A stretch of DNA of 11,626 bases from UBA7692 sp033578915 (lineage in GTDB: Bacteria; Bacteroidota; Bacteroidia; Chitinophagales; LD1). A program made the position numbers and the translations under genes. The notes beneath the pieces were generated by a model. The model worked only from the letters and a program-made list of their open reading frames with translations, made no database searches and was not told where the DNA came from. Where the stretch lies: positions 1 to 11,626 of the forward strand of contig JAVQWQ010000071.1 of NCBI GenBank assembly GCA_033578915.1, read 5' to 3'. This document shows, piece by piece, positions 1 through 6,197 of the stretch (position 1 is the first letter of the stretch; each line of letters opens with the position of its first letter).

Positions 1-561
1 GGTATCGGGAGCAATGAATCCGAATTTCATTGGGTTGATTGGTCGCTCGAGCGAGTCCCGTATCTCAAAATGAAGATGGGGGCCGCCACTACCTCCAGTG
101 TTACCGCTGAGCGCTACAAGCTCGCCTTTGGCAACAGGCAGTTCGTGTGGTTTAAGAGAAAAATCTACACTGAAAGATTCTTTGGCATATTGCTCTTGCC
201 TGAGACGTCTTTCAATTTTTTCTGAAAAACAAAGCAAATGCGCATATACGGAGGTATAACCCCTCGGATGTGTGATGTACAGAGCTTTTCCATAACCGCT
301 TCCGCTTACATTAATGCGGCTTACATATCCCTGCTCAACAGCGTAAATATTTAACCCCTCCATTTGATTGGTGCGTATGTCTATGCCGGTATGAAAGTGT
401 AACTTTCGCGGCTCGCCATAGGTCCCGGCAAGCTGAATAGGTATGTCCACAGGACTTTGAAAAGAGAGAGCGACAGCTTGATGAAGGGAGTCAGGGGTAG
501 CCTTATTTCCTGTGGGAAGGCTATATAACAAAGCAACAAAATATGTAAGCAGCGACTTCAT
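1..561 (-). CDS. Secreted M23-family metallopeptidase, N-terminal part (C-terminus outside window)
   Basis: Zinc endopeptidase of the LytM/M23 type, expected to cut peptide cross-links in peptidoglycan in the periplasm. The reading frame is open from ATG at 561 to the window edge (187 codons seen). An N-terminal hydrophobic segment (residues about 3-14) is a probable signal peptide. The zinc-site motifs are present: HTGID at 57-61 (H57, D61) and HLH at 162-164 inside GGPHLHFEI. The core beta strands, including the SGYGKALYITH stretch, lie between them. A charged insertion at about 112-127 separates the usual YAHL strand from the second half of the domain. Related Bacteroidota proteins are generally longer, with a C-terminal extension, so a substantial part is probably missing here. 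It is the last of three co-directional genes, 50 nt after the LOG-family gene, with no obvious terminator between them. Family call is firm; the exact cell-wall bond and whether it acts in morphology or division cannot be told. Confidence 0.93.
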   Translation of the reverse strand, partial: MKSLLTYFVALLYSLPTGNKATPDSLHQAVALSFQSPVDIPIQLAGTYGEPRKLHFHTGIDIRTNQMEGLNIYAVEQGYVSRINVSGSGYGKALYITHPRGYTSVYAHLLCFSEKIERRLRQEQYAKESFSVDFSLKPHELPVAKGELVALSGNTGGSGGPHLHFEIRDSLERPINPMKFGFIAPDT

Positions 562-611
562 TCTTTTTAATTACGATAAAGGGTTGTTTTTGTTTTGTCC
601 GTTTAAGGCCA

Positions 612-1298
612 TTAAAAATTAGGCATTAATTTTTGATCGGTATAATGCATTTCTATGATTTGAACCACTTCGTCTTCATCGTCTGTAACATGAAAAAGTT
701 CAAGATCTTCGGGATTGATATTTTTAGCTTCTCCCAGCATAGTATTTCTCATCCAATCAATCAGCCCTTTCCAGTAAGCGCTACCAAATAGAATAATAGG
801 TATAGGATGAATTTTACGAGTTTGAACTAGGGTGAGTACTTCGAATAATTCGTCCATGGTACCAAAGCCGCCGGGCAGATAAATCACTGCCTGAGCGTAA
901 CGGATAAACATCACTTTTCTGGCAAAGAAATATTTGAATGCGATAATCTTGTCGGGATCCACATAGGGATTGCAACCTTCTTCGTTGGGCAGTTCAATGT
1001 GTAGTCCAACAGATACGCCTCCGCTTTCTTTTGCGCCTTTATTTGCAGCTTCCATAATGCCAGGCCCTCCGCCGGTGATAATTCCGTAACCGGCTTCTAC
1101 CAGTTTGGCTGCGATAGCTTCAGCTTTTTTGTAATATAAACTGTCGGGCTTGGTGCGCGCAGAGCCGAATATGGAAACACACGGCCCGGTTTCATCCAAC
1201 TTTTCGAATCCATCTACAAACTCCGCCATAATCTTGAACATGCGCCAGCTTGACTGCGCCCTGATTTCTGCCCAATTTTTTTTTGTTTTACGAATCAT
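612..1298 (-). CDS. LOG-family (TIGR00730-type) nucleotide phosphoribohydrolase
   Basis: Rossmann-fold protein of 228 aa in the 'lysine decarboxylase-like' LOG family. Characterised members hydrolyse nucleoside 5'-monophosphates (cytokinin riboside monophosphates, AMP) to base plus ribose 5-phosphate; the old name lysine decarboxylase is misleading. The two signature loops are present: GGGPGIMEAAN at 76-86 and PGGFGTMDE at 142-150, with the conserved RK pair at 128-129 just before the second. The N-terminal ~35 residues are a charged extension seen in the longer bacterial subfamily. The start is ATG at 1298, which lies 6 nt after the symporter stop codon and indicates co-transcription and possibly translational coupling. 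It is cytoplasmic, with no signal or membrane segment. Substrate in this organism is unknown; a housekeeping nucleotide-salvage or clean-up role is more likely than hormone production. Confidence 0.93.
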   Translation of the reverse strand: MIRKTKKNWAEIRAQSSWRMFKIMAEFVDGFEKLDETGPCVSIFGSARTKPDSLYYKKAEAIAAKLVEAGYGIITGGGPGIMEAANKGAKESGGVSVGLHIELPNEEGCNPYVDPDKIIAFKYFFARKVMFIRYAQAVIYLPGGFGTMDELFEVLTLVQTRKIHPIPIILFGSAYWKGLIDWMRNTMLGEAKNINPEDLELFHVTDDEDEVVQIIEMHYTDQKLMPNF

Positions 1299-1304
1299 AG
1301 AATT

Positions 1305-2768
1305 TTATTTATTGAAAAGAGATAACATCCACAAAGCTGCACAGGTGATTAGCCCGTTAATAAGCAGTAATTCGTTACCAATTTGATACCCGTTAAGCCA
1401 TACAGGTTGCAATTCGTTTACAAGATAATTTATCAGAAAACTCAATAAAGGTGCAATAATTCCAACTACAGGCACATAATTATCGTTGATGTTGAGTTTT
1501 GTAAGTATTCCAAAGGCAAATAAGCCTAAAAGCGGGCCGTAGGTGTAGCCTGCCAGAAGCAGCACAGTATCAATAACCGCTTTGTTATTCAATGTTTCAA
1601 AGGCAACTATGATTAAAAACAATAGCACAGCAAAAGTTATATGTATGGTGTGGCGGTAAAATATCTTTTTTTCCTCTGAAATGTTTTTACGGTCGAGTCC
1701 CAAAAAATCCACGTAGAGCGATGTGGTAAGTGTAGTAAGCACCGAATCTGCGCTATTAAAGGTAGCAGCAGTGAGGCCCACAACAAAAACCAGGGCTGCA
1801 ATTGAACCTAAATGATTTAATGCAATCATTGGAAATAAGCTGTCGCTTTTAGCAGGCAAAGCAATCCCTTTGGCCTCTGCAAACAGATATAACAATGCGC
1901 CTAAGGCAAGAAACAGAACATTAACTAATAATACGATGATACTGAATGAAATTATATTTTTTTGCGCCTCAGGCAGTGTGCGGCAACTCAGGTTTTTTTG
2001 CATCATATTTTGGTCTAAACCGGTCATAGCAATTGCTATACACGCACCTGCAATAAATTGTTTGAGGAAAAAACTTTTAGGTTTTGGATCAAGGAAAAAA
2101 ATCTGAGCGTACCGGGAGTTAAAGATTTTGATTACTGCATCACTAAGCCCAAAATCGAGCTGTCGGATCAGAGCACCAACAGATAAAATAACACCTAGCA
2201 GGAGAAAAGCCGATTGAAAAGCATCTGTCCATACAAGGGTTTTAATGCCGCCTCTATAGGTATAAACAAGCATTAAGCCTATCACAATGGCTACATTCGC
2301 AAAAAAGGGAATACCTATTTTGTTCAGCACAAACAATTGTAATACGTTGACGGCAAGCCACAAACGGGCCGCAGCGCCTATCAAACGCGACAGTACAAAG
2401 AAAAATGCGCCTGTGCGCTGTGCCGCCTTGCCAAAGCGCCAACCTAAGTACGTGTAGATGGATGTTAGCTGCATGCGATAATATAAGGGAAGCAGCACGC
2501 CGGCAATTACCCAATAACCTACTACATAACCCATAGCTACCTGCAGATAACTAAACTTTGCTGACCCAACCGTTCCGGGGACGGATATATATGTTACACC
2601 GCTCAACGAGTCGCCAATCATGCCAAAAGCAACAGCATACCAGGGACTTTGCCTGTTGCCTATAAAGTATTCTTCGTTAGAGCCTTTTCTTGCGGTAACA
2701 CGACTGATTACAACCAACGACACAAAGTATGCCCCTATAAAACCAATGACGATAAAAGGAGAAAGCAT
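1305..2768 (-). CDS. Sodium:solute symporter (SSS/SLC5 family)
   Basis: Inner-membrane Na+-coupled transporter of about 487 aa, the normal SSS length, with roughly 13 hydrophobic helices spread from residue 5 to the C-terminus. Family marks (numbered from the upstream GTG) are the N-terminal stretch EEYFIGNRQSPWYAVAFGM (34-52) with GDSLSG following, GGIKTLVWTDAFQ (175-187) in the middle, and the Na2-site helix FNSADSVLTTLTTS (339-352), whose small hydroxyl residues match the SSS sodium-binding motif. The transported solute cannot be read from sequence; sugars, amino acids, carboxylates and nucleosides are all used by this family. I chose ATG at 2768; a GTG two codons upstream (2774) is possible, and an in-frame TAG at 2790-2792 closes the frame beyond that. 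It is the first gene of the symporter, LOG, M23 run. The pairing with a LOG enzyme might hint at a nucleoside-like solute, but that is only inference. Confidence 0.9.
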   Translation of the reverse strand: MLSPFIVIGFIGAYFVSLVVISRVTARKGSNEEYFIGNRQSPWYAVAFGMIGDSLSGVTYISVPGTVGSAKFSYLQVAMGYVVGYWVIAGVLLPLYYRMQLTSIYTYLGWRFGKAAQRTGAFFFVLSRLIGAAARLWLAVNVLQLFVLNKIGIPFFANVAIVIGLMLVYTYRGGIKTLVWTDAFQSAFLLLGVILSVGALIRQLDFGLSDAVIKIFNSRYAQIFFLDPKPKSFFLKQFIAGACIAIAMTGLDQNMMQKNLSCRTLPEAQKNIISFSIIVLLVNVLFLALGALLYLFAEAKGIALPAKSDSLFPMIALNHLGSIAALVFVVGLTAATFNSADSVLTTLTTSLYVDFLGLDRKNISEEKKIFYRHTIHITFAVLLFLIIVAFETLNNKAVIDTVLLLAGYTYGPLLGLFAFGILTKLNINDNYVPVVGIIAPLLSFLINYLVNELQPVWLNGYQIGNELLLINGLITCAALWMLSLFNK

Positions 2769-2872
2769 TATCACGAAAGAACATACTCGCTATGGATTTA
2801 AAAACACTGTTTTGCACATTGGCTGTTAAAGCTGCGCTATCAATAGGCCGGCAATATTCGCCAAACCATATT

Positions 2873-2895
2873 TTTAAATTTAATATGAATTTAAA
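2873..2895. repeat. Inverted repeat TTTAAATT-N7-AATTTAAA in the divergent region
   Basis: Perfect 8-bp arms at 2873-2880 and 2888-2895 separated by 7 nt (TAATATG). It lies a few bases upstream, in minus-strand terms, of a near-consensus -7 element for the symporter operon (TATGGTTTG, reverse complement of 2862-2870). That is where an operator or the -33 region would sit. It is all A/T, so chance in AT-rich DNA is a real alternative. Confidence 0.35.
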
Positions 2896-3072
2896 CTCTT
2901 GCCTCTGAGAACCAGCCTTATATATTACAATATTTTTTATGTATTAATAATGCACATGAGAAATTTATTATTTTAAAAGATTATTAAAAATGCCATAATC
3001 CATGCAAAGCACTTAAATCCACAAAAAATTCTTAGTGTGGAGAGATGATTACACAGTATAAATTATACCGAT

Positions 3073-3080
3073 TAAGTTTG
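3073..3080 (+). promoter_or_regulatory. Bacteroidota -7 promoter box (TAAGTTTG) for the UPF0173 gene
   Basis: TAAGTTTG matches the Bacteroidota sigma-ABfr -7 consensus TAnnTTTG exactly and ends 19 nt before the ATG at 3100. This would give a short leader. No good TTTG -33 element was found at the usual 17-23 nt spacing, so support is partial. Confidence 0.4.
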
Positions 3081-3099
3081 TAAGAAATTAAATTAGCTT

Positions 3100-3780
3100 A
3101 TGAAAATTACCTATTACGGTCATGCTTGTTTTGGGGTAGAGATAGACGGAACCCACTTGCTTTTCGATCCCTTTATTACATTTAACGAATTAGCTAAATC
3201 CATTGATATTAATACCATACCTGCAAACTATATTTTTATTTCTCATGGCCATCAGGACCACCTTGCCGATGCTGCTTCTATAGCTCAGCGCACAGGAGCA
3301 ACCATCGTATCTAGTTGGGAAGTGGTTGATTGGTTCTCTAAACAGGGCATTACAAAAGCACATCCCATGAATACCGGAGGAAAGAAAACATTCGATTTTG
3401 GTTGGGTAAAATGTACTGTTGCCCAGCACAGCAGCAGCTTTCCCGATGGTTCTTATGCGGGCAACCCGATAGGCTTCCTCGTGCAAGGTGGCGGCAAAAC
3501 CTTTTATTATTCCGGTGATACAGCCCTTACGTTGGACATGCAGTTAATTCCTCGTTGGGCAAAGTTGGATGTCGCCTTACTACCCATAGGAGACAATTTT
3601 ACCATGGGTTACGAAGACGCAGCGATAGCTGCGGACTTTTTGCAATGCAATAGAATAATCGGTTTACATTACGATACGTTTGGTTTTATCAAGATAGATC
3701 ACGAAGCTGCTGTAAAACACTTCAGCAACCAGGGTAAAGAACTGATTCTACTGCCTATCGGCCAGGGTGTTCATATTTAA
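3100..3780 (+). CDS. UPF0173 metal-dependent hydrolase (metallo-beta-lactamase fold)
   Basis: A 226-aa cytoplasmic hydrolase of the metallo-beta-lactamase superfamily, UlaG-like/UPF0173 branch. The dinuclear metal site is complete: H8 in the N-terminal YYGHACF strand, SHGHQDH with H49, H51, D53 and H54, then H110 in QHSSSFPDG, D140 in YYSGDTAL and H190 in GLHYDTF. Length and motif order match the family throughout, so the gene is intact. The physiological substrate of UPF0173 proteins is not established. No signal peptide is present. Its ATG at 3100 has only A-rich sequence upstream, as is usual in Bacteroidota. The stop codon is 13 nt before the parA ATG, so the two are probably co-transcribed, although no functional link between this hydrolase and partition is known to me. 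Confidence 0.92.
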   Translation: MKITYYGHACFGVEIDGTHLLFDPFITFNELAKSIDINTIPANYIFISHGHQDHLADAASIAQRTGATIVSSWEVVDWFSKQGITKAHPMNTGGKKTFDFGWVKCTVAQHSSSFPDGSYAGNPIGFLVQGGGKTFYYSGDTALTLDMQLIPRWAKLDVALLPIGDNFTMGYEDAAIAADFLQCNRIIGLHYDTFGFIKIDHEAAVKHFSNQGKELILLPIGQGVHI

Positions 3781-3793
3781 ACATCGAAAATTT

Positions 3794-4603
3794 ATGTCTA
3801 AAATCATAACCTTAGCAAATCAAAAAGGCGGAGTCGGTAAGACTACGAGCGCTATTAATATAGCAGCCAGTTTGGCTGTACTTGAGTACAAAGTGCTGCT
3901 GGTAGATGCAGATCCGCAGGCCAATGCTACCTCCGGTGTAGGCTTCGACCCGAAGAAAATTGAAAAGAGCCTTTACGATTGCCTGATTAATAACTTCCCG
4001 GTAGCAGATGTTATACTTTCTACAGAAACGCCGAACCTATATTTGTTGCCCTCTCACGTAGATTTGGTTGGCGCAGAAATAGAGCTGATAGACCGGCCGG
4101 GCAGAGAATATTCCATTAAAAACCTGCTAAGTTCTCTGCGCAAAGACTATGATTTTATCATCATAGATTGTTCTCCCTCTCTTGGTTTGATTACAGTTAA
4201 TGCCCTCACCGCAGCCGATTCTGTTCTGATTCCTGTGCAGTGCGAATATTTTGCGCTGGAGGGTTTAGGTAAACTGCTCAATACGATAAAAATAGTGCAA
4301 TCGCGCCTAAATCCTGATTTAGAAATTGAGGGCATTGTGCTTACGATGTATGACCCGCGTTTGCGCCTTAGTAATCAGGTTGCCGATGAAATTCGCAAAC
4401 ACTTTGAGGAAATAGTGTTTAAAACAATCATACACAGAAATACCAGACTGGGAGAAGCCCCCAGCTTCGGCAAGCCAGCTATCATGTATGATGCAGACAG
4501 CAAAGGCAGCATCAACTACATGACTTTGGTGCGCGAACTTCTGGCGCGAAATGGCATAGGAACTTTTGAAGAGCCAACAGGGCAGGAAATCCAAAATTTC
4601 TAA
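3794..4603 (+). CDS. parA: ParA/Soj chromosome-partition ATPase
   Basis: Deviant Walker-A ATPase of 269 aa, close to the standard size for chromosomal ParA/Soj. It binds ATP, dimerises on non-specific DNA and is normally released by ParB bound to parS sites, moving replication origins apart. Visible motifs are KGGVGKTT at 11-18 with the signature lysine K11, the A' motif DADPQANAT at 38-46, Walker B FIIIDCSPSLG at 121-131, and the C-terminal HRNTRLGEAPSFGKP typical of Soj. It lacks the N-terminal helix-turn-helix of plasmid P1-type ParA. I chose ATG at 3794 because the motif-bearing N-terminus begins there; a GTG at 3767 would overlap the UPF0173 gene and add nine unconserved residues. The next gene is sufE rather than parB, which is unusual because Bacteroidota parA is typically followed directly by parB. 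Whether a ParB lies elsewhere cannot be seen. Confidence 0.95.
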   Translation: MSKIITLANQKGGVGKTTSAINIAASLAVLEYKVLLVDADPQANATSGVGFDPKKIEKSLYDCLINNFPVADVILSTETPNLYLLPSHVDLVGAEIELIDRPGREYSIKNLLSSLRKDYDFIIIDCSPSLGLITVNALTAADSVLIPVQCEYFALEGLGKLLNTIKIVQSRLNPDLEIEGIVLTMYDPRLRLSNQVADEIRKHFEEIVFKTIIHRNTRLGEAPSFGKPAIMYDADSKGSINYMTLVRELLARNGIGTFEEPTGQEIQNF

Positions 4604-4638
4604 AAAAGAGCGTGCGCAGCAATGGCGCTTTTGTTTTT
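4604..4638 (+). terminator. Weak terminator- or attenuator-like hairpin with T-tract between parA and sufE
   Basis: GCGC at 4614-4617 can pair with GCGC at 4625-4628 (7-nt loop). Alternatively GCG at 4610-4612 pairs with CGC at 4626-4628, flanked by AAAA at 4604-4607 and TTTT at 4629-4632. Either form is followed by TTTTGTTTTT (4629-4638). The stem is short, and the T-tract ends only 3 nt before the sufE ATG. Confidence 0.35.
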
Positions 4639-4641
4639 ATA

Positions 4642-5067
4642 ATGATGACTAAAGAAAATTCCATTGAGGAAAGAGAAGCGGCCATCATTGAAACATTCGA
4701 TGGAGTGGATGACGTTATGGAGCGTTACGAACTAATTATTGATTACGGAAAAAAACTTTCTCCGCTCCCCGATCAATACAAAAAAGATGAATATCTGGTA
4801 AAAGGCTGCCAAAGCAAAGTTTGGCTGCACGCTTATTTCAAAGATGGAAAAATTTATTACGAGGCCGATACTAATACGGCAATTACAAAGGGTATTGTTG
4901 CCATGCTTATTGAAGTATTATCGGGACAACCCCCTAAAGCCATTGTAGAAGCTCCACTACACTTCATCGAAGCAATACAACTGCGCAGCCATCTTTCATC
5001 ACAACGTTCAAACGGACTCACAGCTATGATTCAACGCATGAAAGCCTATGCGGCCTCCTATTTGTGA
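4642..5067 (+). CDS. sufE: SufE-like cysteine desulfurase sulfur acceptor
   Basis: Cytoplasmic SufE/CsdE-fold protein of 141 aa (140 if the second of two adjacent ATGs at 4645 is used). SufE accepts persulfide sulfur from the SufS desulfurase and passes it to the SufBCD scaffold in Fe-S cluster assembly. The acceptor cysteine is in YLVKGCQSKVWL (about C55, numbered from 4645), the hallmark of the family. The N-terminal WxxRYELIIDxGKKLxPLP-type segment is present in the form ERYELIIDYGKKLSPLP, and GIVAMLIEVLSG marks the later helix. The length is normal. A GTG at 4612 would extend the frame through a hairpin and T-tract, so I reject it. The gene is not beside sufBCDS in this window; it stands alone after parA. 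Possible mild antiquity of the parA-sufE linkage cannot be judged here. Confidence 0.93.
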   Translation: MMTKENSIEEREAAIIETFDGVDDVMERYELIIDYGKKLSPLPDQYKKDEYLVKGCQSKVWLHAYFKDGKIYYEADTNTAITKGIVAMLIEVLSGQPPKAIVEAPLHFIEAIQLRSHLSSQRSNGLTAMIQRMKAYAASYL

Positions 5068-5112
5068 AAATACCCTCAAAAGTATCACCATCTCTTGATT
5101 TTTAGCTCTCGC

Positions 5113-5120
5113 TATGTTTT
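5113..5120 (+). promoter_or_regulatory. Possible -7 promoter box (TATGTTTT) upstream of the Spy/CpxP-like gene
   Basis: TATGTTTT differs from the Bacteroidota TAnnTTTG consensus at the last base only and lies 16 nt before the ATG at 5137. A CTTG at 5094-5097 could act as the -33 element, though the 15-nt spacer is slightly short. Confidence 0.3.
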
Positions 5121-5136
5121 ATTTACATAAAAAATT

Positions 5137-5598
5137 ATGAAAACACTAAAGTTATTTTTTGCACTTTGGTTGATATTTATCGCTACAAATATTGATGCTC
5201 AGGAAAACAGCGCTTCTAAGCCGGTACTCTCAAGCCGAGCTACAAACGCAGCGACTCCGGAGGATCTTGCCAAAAGAATGCAAATACGCATAACCCGAAT
5301 TCTCAGGTTGGAACCAGAAACTTCTAATAAACTATATACTCCCTCGCTGGAGTATTTCAGGCAAAAACAAAATATAGCCGGTATGGAAGCCAGAACAGCA
5401 GAAAGTGGTCTAAGTGCCGCTAAAACCAATAGTTCAGAACTGGCTAAGTTGAGAGAAATCAGAGAAAACGCTTTTAAACAAATACTGGGAGATTCCCGCT
5501 ATGCTGAACTTCAGCAATACCTCCAAAACCTACGCAAACAGGTAGAGGATGGAAAATATTACACTGTAAATCCGGATGCTATACTTTTAGATAACTGA
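5137..5598 (+). CDS. Secreted helical protein, Spy/CpxP-like (hypothetical)
   Basis: A 153-aa protein that I do not recognise by name. Residues 1-21 are a clear signal peptide: lysines at 2 and 5, a hydrophobic core LFFALWLIFIA, and a probable cut after NIDA before QENSAS. The mature part is mostly helical and charged. It begins TPEDLAKRMQIRITRILRL at 41-58, followed by EPETSNKLYTPSLEYF, then a helix rich in E, A and R, and a final KQILGDSRYAELQQYL near 114-129. This layout of two repeats with a 'learns about L-x-P-E/D then helix' pattern resembles the Bacteroidota proteins of the Spy/CpxP (LTxxQ) type, which are periplasmic chaperone-like or stress proteins. The match is by pattern only, with no true LTxxQ pentapeptide. 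The stop codon is 36 nt before a DgkA-family kinase in the same frame, so the two genes are probably co-transcribed. Confidence 0.75.
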   Translation: MKTLKLFFALWLIFIATNIDAQENSASKPVLSSRATNAATPEDLAKRMQIRITRILRLEPETSNKLYTPSLEYFRQKQNIAGMEARTAESGLSAAKTNSSELAKLREIRENAFKQILGDSRYAELQQYLQNLRKQVEDGKYYTVNPDAILLDN

Positions 5599-5619
5599 TT
5601 TTACAAAACTCTTATAGTC

Positions 5620-5633
5620 AACCTTATAAGGTT
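5620..5633. promoter_or_regulatory. Perfect 14-bp palindrome AACCTTATAAGGTT over the dgkA ribosome-binding region
   Basis: The palindrome is exact and ends one base before the TTG start at 5635. As RNA it could fold into AACCT/AGGTT with a TATA loop and hide the only purine-rich ribosome-binding candidate (AAGG, 5628-5631). As DNA it could be an operator. A further CTTATA copy lies at 5611-5616. By my rough estimate about 0.7 perfect 14-mers of this kind are expected by chance in this length, so the position matters more than the existence. Confidence 0.4.
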
Positions 5634-5634
5634 A

Positions 5635-5994
5635 TTGAAAAGATTAATTCAAAGTTTCTGTTTTGCTTTTGATGGTGTTCGTGTGATTGTTCGCGAACAG
5701 CCTAATTTCAGAATACATATTCTTGCTCTTATTGTTGTTTCGATTTTGGGTTATTTTTTCGAAATATCAAAGATGGAATGGCTGGCAGTTGCTTTAGTAT
5801 CGGGTTTGGTGTTTACAGCAGAAGCATTTAACTCTGCTTTGGAAAGCGCTGTGGACCTTTCTTCTCCAAACGTGCACCCTCTTGCCAAAAAGGCAAAAGA
5901 CATGGCAGCAGCGGCTGTGTTGCTGGCTTCAATCACAGCAGTTTTTGTTGGAGCAATTGTTTTTGGCAAACGGTTTCTCTTATTGTTCAACTAG
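5635..5994 (+). CDS. dgkA: DgkA-family undecaprenol/diacylglycerol kinase
   Basis: Small three-helix inner-membrane kinase of 119 aa (PF01219 type). It phosphorylates undecaprenol or diacylglycerol with ATP and so feeds the lipid carrier pool for cell-wall and glycan synthesis. Conserved residues match E. coli DgkA in order: E21, N24 and R26 in REQPNFRIH; E63, N66, E70 and D74 in AEAFNSALESAVD (E. coli E69, N72, E76 and D80 equivalents); and HPLAKKAKD with D89. Membrane helices lie at about 27-43, 49-66 and 91-112. The start is TTG at 5635: no ATG or GTG occurs between the upstream in-frame TGA (5596-5598) and this codon, and the next in-frame ATG (residue 47) would delete the first helix. 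KRLIQSFCFAFDG follows it exactly as family N-termini do. The rare start plus the palindrome suggest restrained translation. Bacteroidota homologues usually act on undecaprenol, which I favour. Confidence 0.9.
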   Translation: MKRLIQSFCFAFDGVRVIVREQPNFRIHILALIVVSILGYFFEISKMEWLAVALVSGLVFTAEAFNSALESAVDLSSPNVHPLAKKAKDMAAAAVLLASITAVFVGAIVFGKRFLLLFN

Positions 5995-6197
5995 TCCACA
6001 TACCTAACAGATTTCCTGGAGTATTCATTTTTATAATTTCAATTTAGATAAGACGAAAAGGAAGACGATTTACTTCGGCAAATTTCAAAGAGGCAGAACA
6101 TACCAACACTTTCAATTATCAGATGTTCCTTTTGCTTGATACATCCATTTACTGTTTTTGAGAGCAAACTAATTTAAGTCGAATTTCAATGCTTGGT

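Larger units (their letters stand above)
2769..3099. other. 331-bp divergent intergenic region
   Basis: AT-rich spacer between the minus-strand symporter operon and the plus-strand UPF0173 gene. I see no ORF longer than a few codons and no RNA gene. It holds a TAnnTTTG-type box for the plus-strand gene, a TATGGTTTG near-match on the minus strand at 2862-2870, and an 8-bp inverted repeat at 2873-2895 beside that near-match. It must carry the promoters of both flanking transcription units. Confidence 0.7.

Noticed and set aside
3767..3793. GTG start for parA overlapping the UPF0173 gene
   Set aside because: It adds nine unconserved residues; ATG at 3794 begins directly at the family N-terminus.
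4612..4641. GTG start for sufE
   Set aside because: It runs through the hairpin and T-tract and adds unconserved sequence; two ATGs at 4642/4645 fit the family.
5596..5634. Stop-codon readthrough joining the secreted protein to DgkA (same frame across TGA)
   Set aside because: A fusion of a secreted protein with a membrane kinase whose own N-terminus is complete has no support; same frame is a one-in-three coincidence.
6056..6133. AAAAGGAA ... TTCCTTTT inverted 8-mers in the 203-bp convergent gap 5995-6197
   Set aside because: Arms are 62 nt apart with low complexity and no T-tract; no convincing terminator was found in this gap, nor any gene.
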